NCBI RefSeq assembly: GCF_000374005.1
Contig: NZ_KB893157.1
Location: forward strand, 280,502 to 344,501
Direction of reading: 5' to 3'
Source: Kiloniella laminariae DSM 19542
GTDB lineage: Bacteria; Pseudomonadota; Alphaproteobacteria; Kiloniellales; Kiloniellaceae
Length of the DNA stretch: 64,000 nt
A program made the position numbers and the translations under genes. Under the pieces are notes generated by a model. It was not told the DNA's origin, made no database searches, and was given only the letters and a program-made list of their open reading frames with translations. Shown here piece after piece: positions 17,343 to 25,475 of the stretch (position 1 is its first letter; each line of letters begins with the position of its first letter).

Positions 17343-18926
17343 ATGTCTAACCACCAGGAACTTGCCATGCAGGCGAAAGCATGGCCGTTTGAAGAAGCGC
17401 GAAGAGTATTGGCTCGTGTCGGTGGAAAGACGCCGAAGAAGGGCTATGTTCTGTTTCAGACTGGTTATGGGCCTTCTGGCCTGCCTCATATCGGGACATT
17501 TGGTGAAGTTGCCCGCACAACGATGGTGCGCAAGGCCTTTGAGCAGATCAGCGATATTCCGACCAGACTGTTCTGTTTTTCTGACGATCTGGATGGTTTT
17601 CGCAAGGTTCCGGATAACCTGCCGCAAAAGGAAATGCTGGCGCAGAACCTTGGCCTGCCGCTGACAGCTGTCCCCGATCCTTTTGGCGAGTATGATAGTT
17701 TGGGGCACCATAATAACGCCCGCCTCCGCCAGTTTCTTGACAATTTCGGTTTTGAATATGAGTTCAAATCGGCCACAGAAGTGTATCGGTCGGGACAGCT
17801 GGATGAGGCTCTGCTAAAGGTTCTTTCCTGTTATGACGGCATCATGGATGTGATGTTGCCGACCCTAGGTCAGGAACGTCGCGCGACCTATAGTCCCTTT
17901 ATGCCGATTTGCCCAAAAACCGGCAAAGTGTTGCAGGTTGCTATTGAAGAAGTTCGTCAGGACAGCGGGACGGTTGTTTACCGCGATGACGCTGGTGACC
18001 TGGTCGAAGTGCCTGTGACGGGGGGGCATTGCAAGCTTCAGTGGAAGCCAGACTGGGCCATGCGTCAGTATGCGCTGGATGTTGATTATGAAATGTCCGG
18101 GAAAGATTTGATCGATTCAGTGGCGTTGGGTAAAAAAATCCACCGTGTTCTTGGAATTAAGGGTCCGGAAACCTTCACTTACGAACTTTTCCTGGATGAA
18201 AAAGGTCAGAAAATCTCCAAGTCGAAAGGCAATGGCCTGTCGATGGAGGAGTGGCTGACCTATGCGCCACCGGAAAGTCTGGCGCTTTTCATGTACAATA
18301 AGCCCAAAACGGCGAAAAAGCTCTACTTTGATGTCATTCCACGTATGGTCGATGACTATGTGACTTTCCGGGATAATGCTGGTGCTCAGGAGCAGGACAA
18401 GCTGTTTGAAAACCCTGCCTGGCATATTCATTCCGGTAATATCCCTTCCGAACCCGCTTCTCTCTCCTTTGGCATTTTGCTGAACTTGGCGAGTGTTTGT
18501 AATGCAAGTGAAAGTGACCGTCTCTGGGCATTTATCAAACGTTATGCCCCTGATGCCTCACCGGAATCAACGCCGTTTCTTGATCAACTGGTTGGTTTTG
18601 CCGTTCGCTATTATCAGGATTTTGTCAAACCGACTCTCGAGTATCGTACCGCTGACGACAAGGAACGGGCTGCACTGGAGGAACTTCTCGTTGTTCTGAG
18701 AAAGCTTCCTGCTGATACATCGGCGGAAGATATTCAGACAGAAGTCTATACAGTTGGTAAAAATCACGGGTTCGAAAATCTGCGTGACTGGTTCAGGTGC
18801 CTCTATGAAGTCCTGCTTGGACAATCCCAGGGGCCAAGAATGGGCACATTCTTTGCGCTTTATGGTATGGGCGAAAGTATTTCATTGATTGAACGGGCGC
18901 TGGCTGGCGAAGATCTTTCTGCCTAA
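17343..18926 (+). CDS. lysS: Lysyl-tRNA synthetase, class I
   Basis: The 527-residue enzyme charges tRNA-Lys with lysine. It is the class I (archaeal-type) LysRS found in many alphaproteobacteria instead of the class II enzyme. The nucleotide-binding HIGH motif appears as GLPHIGT (49-51) and the KMSKS motif as KISKSKGN (about 289). The C-terminal third is the helical anticodon-binding cage. The ATG at 17343 is preferred to an upstream in-frame codon at 17286 because homology begins there and GAGGGA precedes it. The gene ends at a strong bidirectional terminator. Confidence 0.96.
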   Translation: MSNHQELAMQAKAWPFEEARRVLARVGGKTPKKGYVLFQTGYGPSGLPHIGTFGEVARTTMVRKAFEQISDIPTRLFCFSDDLDGFRKVPDNLPQKEMLAQNLGLPLTAVPDPFGEYDSLGHHNNARLRQFLDNFGFEYEFKSATEVYRSGQLDEALLKVLSCYDGIMDVMLPTLGQERRATYSPFMPICPKTGKVLQVAIEEVRQDSGTVVYRDDAGDLVEVPVTGGHCKLQWKPDWAMRQYALDVDYEMSGKDLIDSVALGKKIHRVLGIKGPETFTYELFLDEKGQKISKSKGNGLSMEEWLTYAPPESLALFMYNKPKTAKKLYFDVIPRMVDDYVTFRDNAGAQEQDKLFENPAWHIHSGNIPSEPASLSFGILLNLASVCNASESDRLWAFIKRYAPDASPESTPFLDQLVGFAVRYYQDFVKPTLEYRTADDKERAALEELLVVLRKLPADTSAEDIQTEVYTVGKNHGFENLRDWFRCLYEVLLGQSQGPRMGTFFALYGMGESISLIERALAGEDLSA

Positions 18927-18947
18927 CCCTGAATGTACTGTCATTTT

Positions 18948-18985
18948 GACATGAAAAAACCCGGGTATCCGGGTTTTTTCATGTC
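18948..18985. terminator. Bidirectional rho-independent terminator
   Basis: A perfect 17-base inverted repeat with a GTAT loop contains an A tract in the left arm and a T tract in the right arm. It can therefore terminate both lysS and the convergent hypothetical gene. Confidence 0.95.
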
Positions 18986-19007
18986 GGCAGATTGTGATTG
19001 ATCCGGA

Positions 19008-19436
19008 TTACCCGGTTTTGATTTTAAAGTTTGCGCTCAGTTCCGCTGTACAGCGATCACAGGCCCAGTCTTTGCCCCTTGGCGGGCGGGGATGCTCTTT
19101 GTTGTTGAGCTTTTTGGTGCCGCCAAACTCATGGAAATTTTTGCATGATTTCTGGTAACTGGCCTCTACAGACATGGCATAGCTGAACTTGAAGGCATTG
19201 ATCGGGTTTTTGCCCTTCAGTTTGTCAAACAGTCCGCCTTTGCCGATGCCTTTCTTCAGGCATTTCAAAAGAGCTTCTTGAACTGTTGTGTCGGCAAAGT
19301 CGACGTAGAGAACCTCGAAGCTGCGGTTGGCCGCAAGATAGCCAAGTGCGATGCTGCCTGGCATCGGCTGGCCAGTTTCTCTCAGGATTGCCTCCTCTTC
19401 CAGCGGGAAGGGGCCATCCATATCCAGTTTGGCCAT
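19008..19436 (-). CDS. Conserved-looking hypothetical protein
   Basis: The 142-residue soluble protein is not recognised. It has no signal peptide or membrane helix. A stretch of hydrophobic and acidic residues (FEVLYVDFADTTVQEALLKCLKKGIGK) is followed by a basic C-terminal half ending with a CDRC pair at DWACDRCTAELS. That pair, with C and H residues in KSCKNFHEF, could form a small metal site. The start at 19436 is supported by AAAGG nine bases upstream; a GTG frame extends to 19457. It shares its terminator with lysS. The codon use and clean reading frame suggest a real gene. Confidence 0.65.
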   Translation of the reverse strand: MAKLDMDGPFPLEEEAILRETGQPMPGSIALGYLAANRSFEVLYVDFADTTVQEALLKCLKKGIGKGGLFDKLKGKNPINAFKFSYAMSVEASYQKSCKNFHEFGGTKKLNNKEHPRPPRGKDWACDRCTAELSANFKIKTG

Positions 19437-19600
19437 TTGATTCTGCCTTTCAAACACTGGTCGTCAATGAGAGACGACTAATTGCGATATTTCTATGTTA
19501 CAGTTTGACTTATAAAGGCTTTAAGAAAGGTAAAAATGCTTAATTTGCAATCTATTGTCGTTTTTATTGCCTTAAGTTCGCACCTAAGATTGCGGGTAAT

Positions 19601-20230
19601 TTACTGACTGACCCAGAGAATGCGGGCGATCCATACGATGTCCTGAGCAAGATAAGATTTATCTTCCTGTGATCCCAGCCCCTTCAGTTCAACCTTTAAG
19701 GGGCTGTTTCGTATGAGTTCTTTGATCAGAATTTGAAAATTTTTGGTCATGACGGCCACTCTGTCACCCCGTCTGAGATCTGCAGCCGGAGAGACGATCA
19801 GGACATTGCCATCATTATAAATCGGAGCGTAGAGGCTTCCAATAATTTCCAATCCATAAGCTGCAGGATCGTCGACGTGGGCAAAGAGTGTTTCATCCCA
19901 GCTGTTACCAGTGGGCCTTCCTTGTGGATCGAAGTTTTTACCTGAGGCGGCGTGGGTGAGGTCCAGTACAGGGATGCGTTGGGCAAGCAAGCCGCCACTC
20001 TCCCCGCCAACGAGTTCGACGAACTCTGCCAGAGTGGAGTTTGTCGCTGCGAGAATTTTGGCTATGGATTCCGTGCTGGGCCAGCGCTGTTTGTTTTGTG
20101 GGGTGATCCGCTTGCTTTTATTAAAGGTGGTCGGATCAAGCCCAGCCTTGCGGGCGAGGCCAGAAGGAGAAAGAGAGTTTCGGATGGCGAGACTGTCTAC
20201 GGCTCGCCAGATGTCTGCGTGCTTCAGCAT
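19601..20230 (-). CDS. HTH/S24 peptidase-like transcriptional regulator
   Basis: The 209-residue protein joins an N-terminal helix-turn-helix (LSPSGLARKAGLDPTTFNKSKR, then WPSTESIAKILAAT) to a C-terminal S24 LexA/CI-type domain. That domain includes GNSWDETLFAH and a strand region with NDGNVLIVSPAADLRRGDRVAV, so the fold of self-cleaving repressors is present. The usual catalytic Ser is not obvious, as IGSLYAPIYNDG replaces the common SMxP motif, while a Lys equivalent may be in IKEL. Cleavage is therefore uncertain. No phage genes surround it. It may regulate itself or the neighbouring genes. Confidence 0.8.
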   Translation of the reverse strand: MLKHADIWRAVDSLAIRNSLSPSGLARKAGLDPTTFNKSKRITPQNKQRWPSTESIAKILAATNSTLAEFVELVGGESGGLLAQRIPVLDLTHAASGKNFDPQGRPTGNSWDETLFAHVDDPAAYGLEIIGSLYAPIYNDGNVLIVSPAADLRRGDRVAVMTKNFQILIKELIRNSPLKVELKGLGSQEDKSYLAQDIVWIARILWVSQ

Positions 20231-20422
20231 TTTACAGTCACCACAGATTGGGGAAACGAAATGTGATCCGCGTTATGTACAGTCGATTGTACCGCATTTT
20301 GAATAATAATAGGACCAAAAACTTAGTAACATTTCTTTCGCCCTCCAGATGACACATAAAGTGGTGCCAGGTTGGCGGCTTTATGCGTGGACCGTAATAA
20401 AGCTCTAGGGTAATAAGGTGGA

Positions 20423-21103
20423 ATGAAAAGCGGGAAAACAAAACAAGTGCATAAAAAAGATAACCGTCCTGGCAGGAGCGCGGCTGGCAGGTCAAGACCC
20501 CTGGTCCGAAAGCTTGTTTCGCCGGTTCGAACACCGCCTGAGCAGAAAAATCCACTCTATATTGCCCTTTTTAAGCCTTATGGCATGTTGAGCCAGTATA
20601 CCGGGGAGGGAAATCAGCGCACCTTGCGTGAGCTTGATTTGCCGGCAGGTGTCTATGCTGCGGGCCGGCTTGATCAGGATAGTGAGGGGCTGTTGCTTCT
20701 GAGTAATGACGGGCCTTTCATTGATCGTTTGATCCATCCAAGAAACGGTCATAGCCGAAGTTATCTTGTCCAGGTCGAAAAGGTGCCTGATGCTGCCGCT
20801 TTGCGGAAATTGCGCGAGGGCATCCTGATCAAGGGATATCAGACCCGGCCATGCAAAGTCGAACTGTTGCAGGATGAACCCTGTCTTCCCTTGCGGGACC
20901 CGCCGATCCGCGAGAGAAAACATATCCCGACGGCTTGGCTTAGAATGACCCTGACCGAGGGGAAAAATCGCCAAGTCAGACGCATGACAGCTGCAGCAGG
21001 TTATCCAACGCTCCGTCTGGTGCGTGAATCAATCGGCAAGCTGGAACTCGGCGATCTGTTGCCAGGGCAGTGGAAGGCTGTCGTTCCCGAGGATATTATA
21101 TAG
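20423..21103 (+). CDS. rluE: RluE/RsuA-type rRNA pseudouridine synthase
   Basis: The 226-residue RNA-modifying enzyme belongs to the RsuA/RluB/RluE family, which isomerises uridine in rRNA. The catalytic Asp is in AGRLDQDSEGLLLLSNDG, preceded by LFKPYGMLSQYT, with C-terminal TLTEGKNRQVRRMTAA and GYPTLRLVR. There is no S4 domain, and the N-terminus is a short basic tail, as in RluE (23S rRNA position 2457). The substrate position is inferred by family. An AAGGTGGA site precedes the start, and a terminator follows. Confidence 0.88.
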   Translation: MKSGKTKQVHKKDNRPGRSAAGRSRPLVRKLVSPVRTPPEQKNPLYIALFKPYGMLSQYTGEGNQRTLRELDLPAGVYAAGRLDQDSEGLLLLSNDGPFIDRLIHPRNGHSRSYLVQVEKVPDAAALRKLREGILIKGYQTRPCKVELLQDEPCLPLRDPPIRERKHIPTAWLRMTLTEGKNRQVRRMTAAAGYPTLRLVRESIGKLELGDLLPGQWKAVVPEDII

Positions 21104-21183
21104 AGGCAGGCTTACTGCCAATATGATCAAGCCTGATCTTGTTAATCCGGTCTTGTTAGTCAGGGAAGGATTGAGGATAAAAA

Positions 21184-21209
21184 AAAGCGGGAAGCAAGCT
21201 TCCCGCTTT
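21184..21209. terminator. Bidirectional terminator
   Basis: AAAGCGGGAAGC and its complement are separated by two bases, with a long A run on the left, which is a T run on the minus strand. It can end both the pseudouridine synthase gene and the small convergent gene. Confidence 0.85.
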
Positions 21210-21275
21210 GGTAGACCGCCTTTCACAGGCTAAAGACAGTCTTTGGTGACACTCATGATTGATACAGTGAGGGGG

Positions 21276-21485
21276 TTATTGTTCTGCCTCAACCATGGAA
21301 ACGAAGATTTTTCTTACTGTCTCTTCGCTTAAGCCACCGATTAGCGATCCTGCTTTGAGCATCGCCAGGGTTGGAGTTTCCGGTATTATAAGATGACCGG
21401 TTTGTCCCATGGCGGAAACGGCGTCTAGGGCAGTTGCCAATGCCCTGCTGCCGATGGTGCTCGCTGTCATGTTTTGATGTGCCAT
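21276..21485 (-). CDS. Small hypothetical protein
   Basis: The 69-residue product starts at an ATG with an AAAGGAG site six bases upstream. A longer frame to 21605 is therefore rejected. The sequence is mildly hydrophobic and helical (TIGSRALATALDAVSAMGQTGHLIIPET) and ends in an acidic tail (SMVEAEQ). I recognise no family and see no signal peptide. It stands alone on the minus strand, convergent with the pseudouridine synthase gene and divergent from DUF952. Confidence 0.65.
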   Translation of the reverse strand: MAHQNMTASTIGSRALATALDAVSAMGQTGHLIIPETPTLAMLKAGSLIGGLSEETVRKIFVSMVEAEQ

Positions 21486-21893
21486 GGGTTTCTCCTTTCG
21501 TGATGGAAGTCTAGCTCGCAATAGACTTCCTGAAAGTAGTAATTGCAGGGACTGTGCCAGTTTGGGGAGAGTGATTGGTGGTTTTAAATTTATTTCTCTA
21601 ATCATTTGTATTTAAAGGAAAAAATATGACGGAAAATTTTCCCCGAGTATTTCCGTCAAGTTGTATCGGGAGAAAAGATAAGGGTTTCTGCGATATTTTG
21701 GATTGTACAGTAGTGTTTCTTGTGCCGGACACCCTTTTTTAGTGTTGAAAATACCGGATTTCTGCGGGATTTTAGAGAAATACCACGATGAATATCAAAT
21801 CTGGGGTGTTGAGAGTTATTGCATATTGCAAAAATAAATCTGTATTATTTGCAATATGCAATGCATTTTACTAAATAATACAAGGTGTATCTA
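21486..21893. other. AT-rich intergenic region with an operator-like site
   Basis: About 408 bases separate two divergent genes. The region is AT-rich and contains the nested inverted repeat described at 21817-21863. I see no RNA gene or credible ORF. Confidence 0.6.
21817..21863. promoter_or_regulatory. Nested TATTGCA inverted repeat, likely operator
   Basis: Two 15-base arms (21818-21832 and 21848-21862) are perfect complements separated by 15 bases. Each arm contains tandem 7-mers: TATTGCA TATTGCA on the left, TGCAATA TGCAATG on the right. The site lies 32 bases before the DUF952 ATG and covers a possible -35/-10 pair, so it is probably bound by a dimeric regulator. The same half-site forms the palindrome before the methylmalonyl-CoA mutase gene. 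Confidence 0.6.
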
Positions 21894-22250
21894 ATGAATG
21901 AGCAGTGGATTTACCACGTTTGTAAAGCAACCGAGTGGCAAGAGGTCATTGATGCAGGTGTTTATTCTGGGTCATCTCAGGATCGTGCCGACGGGTTTAT
22001 TCATTTCTCGTCAGGACGGCAATTACGGCTCTCTGTTGCGAAGCATCGCGCCGGGCAGGACAATCTTGTTCTTCTTGAGGTTGATAGTGCTTTATTGGGA
22101 GAAAAGCTGGTTTGGGAAGAATCACGAGGCGGCCAGCTGTTCCCGCATCTCTATGGGGCGCTGCCGCTTTCTGCGGTTCACCGGAACGGGCCGGTCCGTC
22201 TGGGGCCCGACGGCAAGCACCTTTTACCCGACTGGTTTGATCAGCCCTGA
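21894..22250 (+). CDS. DUF952 family protein
   Basis: The 118-residue protein is a single DUF952 domain. IYHVCKATEWQ, DGFIHFSSGRQL and the C-terminal HLYGALPLSAV with HLLPDW are the family signatures, and the fold is distantly related to ADP-ribosyltransferase-like proteins. The biochemical role is unknown. The ATG with AAGG upstream is preferred over an in-frame GTG three codons earlier. It precedes pyrD by about 120 bases, an arrangement I recall as common in alphaproteobacteria. An operator-like repeat lies just upstream. Confidence 0.88.
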   Translation: MNEQWIYHVCKATEWQEVIDAGVYSGSSQDRADGFIHFSSGRQLRLSVAKHRAGQDNLVLLEVDSALLGEKLVWEESRGGQLFPHLYGALPLSAVHRNGPVRLGPDGKHLLPDWFDQP

Positions 22251-22370
22251 AGGCGGTACGGTCTGGTTCGATCTGGTCATTGACGAAGAGCGGCTGTGAT
22301 ACTGGTTCTTGTGGTCGTGCTGTGCTACTTCCGAAGAACAGTTCTTTCTATTTAAGCCTTGGAGCCCTTT

Positions 22371-23435
22371 GTGAATACTTTTCGTTTTGCTGGTCCCCTG
22401 ATCCGGTTGCTGGAGCCTGAAAAAGCTCACAACCTTACACTCTGGTGTTTGAAGAGGGGGCTGGTTCCGGCACAACAACCTGTAATGTCACCTCTTCTGA
22501 AAACAAACCTCTGGGGGCGGGAGTTTAGTAATCCGCTTGGACTGGCTGCAGGATTTGACAAGAATGCTGAAGTTGTCCGGCCCATGCTGGCCCAGGGCTT
22601 CGGCTTTGTTGAAGTCGGCTCGATTACACCGCGTGCCCAGCCGGGCAACCCGCGACCCCGGATTTTTCGTCTGACGGAAGATCAGGCTGTGATCAACCGT
22701 ATGGGGTTTAACAACGGCGGAGCAGAAGCTGCCTGTGAAAGATTACAGAAGCTCAAGTCGAAAGGGTATGAAGGCCTGCTTGGTGTCAATCTGGGCAAGA
22801 ACAAGGACACTGCAGTAGCCCTTGATGATTATAAAAAAGGGGCAGAGCTGCTTGCCCCTTATGCCGATTATATGGTGATTAATGTTTCATCCCCGAATAC
22901 ACCGGGCCTTCGTGCTTTACAGGGGCGGGCGGAACTACAGGCGCTGATTGCCGGAGTCCAGGAAACTCTCACACAACAATTGGGTGACAAGGCTCCTCCG
23001 CTGGTTCTGAAGATTGCACCTGATCTGACCGAGGCAGACAAGCAAGATATCGCAGCAGTGGCGCTGGAGCTCAAACTGGATGGCTTGACCGTGACCAATA
23101 CGACGATCGAGCGGCCTCAGAGTCTGAAAAGTGTGTATCGTAGCGAGGCAGGTGGACTCAGTGGTGCGCCTTTGTTTGAAGCCTCGACAAAGGTTCTTGG
23201 TGACATCTACCGCCTCACCGAAGGAAAAATTCCACTGATCGGGGTGGGGGGGATCTCCTCCGGGGCGCAGGCCTATACAAAAATCCGGGCGGGGGCTTCC
23301 TTGATACAGCTTTATTCCGCACTGGTTTACGGCGGTCCTGCCCTGATACCCCTTATTCTGAGCGAACTGGTTCAGCTTTTGACGCGGGATGGTTTTGCAT
23401 CGGTGGCTGAAGCTGTCGGTGCCGATCACCGCTGA
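22371..23435 (+). CDS. pyrD: Dihydroorotate dehydrogenase (quinone)
   Basis: The roughly 354-residue class 2 enzyme oxidises dihydroorotate to orotate in pyrimidine synthesis, passing electrons through FMN to membrane quinone. The N-terminal amphipathic segment (LIRLLEPEKAHNLTLWCLKRG) is the quinone/membrane-binding part absent from class 1 enzymes. FMN and substrate motifs include NPLGLAAGFDKNAE, NRMGFNNGGA, VNVSSPNTPGLR and GVGGISSGAQAY. The GTG start is chosen because GGAG lies six bases upstream; a TTG four codons earlier overlaps that site. It follows DUF952. Confidence 0.95.
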   Translation: MNTFRFAGPLIRLLEPEKAHNLTLWCLKRGLVPAQQPVMSPLLKTNLWGREFSNPLGLAAGFDKNAEVVRPMLAQGFGFVEVGSITPRAQPGNPRPRIFRLTEDQAVINRMGFNNGGAEAACERLQKLKSKGYEGLLGVNLGKNKDTAVALDDYKKGAELLAPYADYMVINVSSPNTPGLRALQGRAELQALIAGVQETLTQQLGDKAPPLVLKIAPDLTEADKQDIAAVALELKLDGLTVTNTTIERPQSLKSVYRSEAGGLSGAPLFEASTKVLGDIYRLTEGKIPLIGVGGISSGAQAYTKIRAGASLIQLYSALVYGGPALIPLILSELVQLLTRDGFASVAEAVGADHR

Positions 23436-23482
23436 GGCACTGCGGATGGGGCGGCTGTTTTTTCTGCTTTTCTTGAGACTGC

Positions 23483-23842
23483 TCAGAGGATCTCGAGCAC
23501 CGATTCTGGGGGGCGTCCGATTCTGGCTGCTGTTTCGGTTATCACAATCGGCCGTTCAATCAGGATCGGATTTTCCAGAATGGCAGCAATCAGGACCTCG
23601 TCCGACAGATCAGGGTTGGCGAGCCCGAGTTCCTGATAGATCTTCTCTCCCTTGCGCAGAATGTTGCGCGGGGACAGATCTAGTTTGGCAAGGATGGTTT
23701 CCAGCTCTGCCCGGCCCAGTGTGTTTTTGAGATAGTCCACCACTTCCGGGGTAAAGCCTTTCTCGATAAGAAGCTGAAGTGTCTGGCGGGATTTGCTGCA
23801 ACGCGGGTTGTGGAGTATTTTTACGCTCATGGGATCCGGCAT
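23483..23842 (-). CDS. arsC: ArsC family arsenate reductase
   Basis: The 119-residue thioredoxin-fold enzyme reduces arsenate with glutathione and glutaredoxin. The catalytic Cys lies in ILHNPRCSKSRQ (residue 15). The family's PI..RPIV segment is present as NPILIERPIVIT, including the Arg that binds arsenate. The length fits the glutaredoxin-coupled class. No ars efflux genes are adjacent, so it may act on a different thiol substrate, as some lone ArsC-like genes do. It converges on pyrD with a 47-base gap. Confidence 0.92.
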   Translation of the reverse strand: MPDPMSVKILHNPRCSKSRQTLQLLIEKGFTPEVVDYLKNTLGRAELETILAKLDLSPRNILRKGEKIYQELGLANPDLSDEVLIAAILENPILIERPIVITETAARIGRPPESVLEIL

Positions 23843-23979
23843 TCTGTGGTAAGGAATTAAAGCTCAGTGTGTGACAGATTTTATAGATTTTGTTAAGGGT
23901 CTCTCAAGGCCGTTCTGACAAGGTTGGTTTCCGGACGTGTCGCCATCTCAATTCACTGGATGAAAATTAACTCAATATT

Positions 23980-25278
23980 ATGCCTCTGCTTCAGCATCTT
24001 TTTTTTATAACTCTATACTGCGGGCTTGCTCTTCTTGCAGTGTTGTTTGGCCCAACCTACATTCCCGAGTTGCAAACAGGCGGCGCCATGTTGCTTGGCC
24101 TCTGGGTCTTTTTGGCCGGGGTGGTTCTGCACGAGATCATGACACGCCGATCCCGGGAAGAGGAAACGACAAGCACTCTGGAGACGCTGCATCACAATCA
24201 GGCTGTCCTCAGAGACAGGATTTCCTGGACGCGGCGTGAAATGCTCGGAATGGCCGAAGCGCTGGAAGGTGCCGCGAAGTCGAGTAAACTCAGTGCAGAA
24301 CAAAGCATTATCAATGATGCCCTTTCAGAAGTTAATCTTCTCAAGACCCTGATGCCCCGTCTGACAGATCCTTTCCTCGGATTGTTTGATGACGAAACCA
24401 ATGTAATCAAAAAGGATAAGAGAGTCCGGGAGGAAAGTGAGGTTCGCCGGGCGAAGCACCCGGATTTTCTGGATGATTTCCGACCGGAGAATTATGTCGA
24501 AAAAACGGTCAGGGAGCCATCCGAACCAGAAGCTGTTTCGGTTCTGACAGGTCTTGGTGAAACTGAAGTACTGTCCATTGTGAGGCAGTCCCTCCGTGAC
24601 GACCGGATCGAGATGTTTCTGCAGCCCGTTGTTACTCTGCCGCAACGCAAACGCAAATTTTATGAGTGTCTGTCGAGACTGAGGACGTCTAAGGGCCAGG
24701 TTATTGAGCCGGGGCAATATGTGGCGATCGCCACCCGCGCAGGCCTGATTACAGCGATTGATAATATGTTGCTGTTCCGCTGTGTGCAGATCATCCGGAA
24801 GATCTTGCGTTCCGGAGATGACATTGCCTTTTTTGTCAATCTGTCATCCCACACACTGAAAGATCATGATTTTTTTGATGACTTCGTCGAATTTGTCCGG
24901 GGCAATGTAGAACTGGCACCACATTTGATTATCGAGGTCGCCCAGAAAGAATTTCTTGAGCTGAAAGCCAGTGAATTGCTCAGCCTTGAACGGCTGATGG
25001 GCTTGGGCTGTCGCCTGTCACTGGATCAGGTTCAGAGTCTGGACATGGATCTTGAGGCCCTGGCAAATGGTCGGGTCCGGTTCCTCAAGCTGGAGGGCTG
25101 GCTTTTTGCCAAGAGCCAGATTGAAACCAAGCGTTTTCTGGAACAGCTGCGAGGCTTGCCTATCGAACTGGTCATCGAGAAGGTGGAAAGCGAGGACGCG
25201 CTGGTACAGGTTCTTGGACAGGATGTTTCATATGGTCAGGGCTATCTTTTTGGCGAGCCCCGCCCGGCCCGGCCCTGA
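23980..25278 (+). CDS. TipF-like protein with degenerate EAL domain
   Basis: The 432-residue protein has two N-terminal membrane helices (about 5-25 and 35-50), a coiled region (60-115) and an EAL-like domain from about 205. MFLQPVVTLPQRKRKFYECLSR replaces the catalytic EAL with ECL, and LSLDQVQSLDMD replaces the DDFG metal motif, so phosphodiesterase activity is unlikely. This layout and the QPxVxLPQRK motif match TipF, the c-di-GMP-binding flagellar assembly protein of Caulobacter. No flagellar gene is in the window. The role as a c-di-GMP effector is inferred. Confidence 0.78.
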   Translation: MPLLQHLFFITLYCGLALLAVLFGPTYIPELQTGGAMLLGLWVFLAGVVLHEIMTRRSREEETTSTLETLHHNQAVLRDRISWTRREMLGMAEALEGAAKSSKLSAEQSIINDALSEVNLLKTLMPRLTDPFLGLFDDETNVIKKDKRVREESEVRRAKHPDFLDDFRPENYVEKTVREPSEPEAVSVLTGLGETEVLSIVRQSLRDDRIEMFLQPVVTLPQRKRKFYECLSRLRTSKGQVIEPGQYVAIATRAGLITAIDNMLLFRCVQIIRKILRSGDDIAFFVNLSSHTLKDHDFFDDFVEFVRGNVELAPHLIIEVAQKEFLELKASELLSLERLMGLGCRLSLDQVQSLDMDLEALANGRVRFLKLEGWLFAKSQIETKRFLEQLRGLPIELVIEKVESEDALVQVLGQDVSYGQGYLFGEPRPARP

Positions 25279-25475
25279 TCCAGCTTTCCTGGTTTTATCT
25301 GGCGCGACTTTACCCGACAGGATTACAGGCGCAGCTGTCAGACAACTTCTCTTATCCAGAGGTTTGCAAGTTGGTCAGGCTATGGCACAAAGGCTGCCTG
25401 TTTTCTTAATGCCATGACCGAATGTTTCGGCTGTTGGTTTATTCGCTTTATCTGGTGTTTTTTCTGGAGCCCTTT

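Noticed and set aside
19601..20230. Prophage remnant suggested by the CI/S24-type regulator
   Set aside because: No integrase, attachment repeats or phage structural genes flank it; XerD at 56.7 kb is the housekeeping type.
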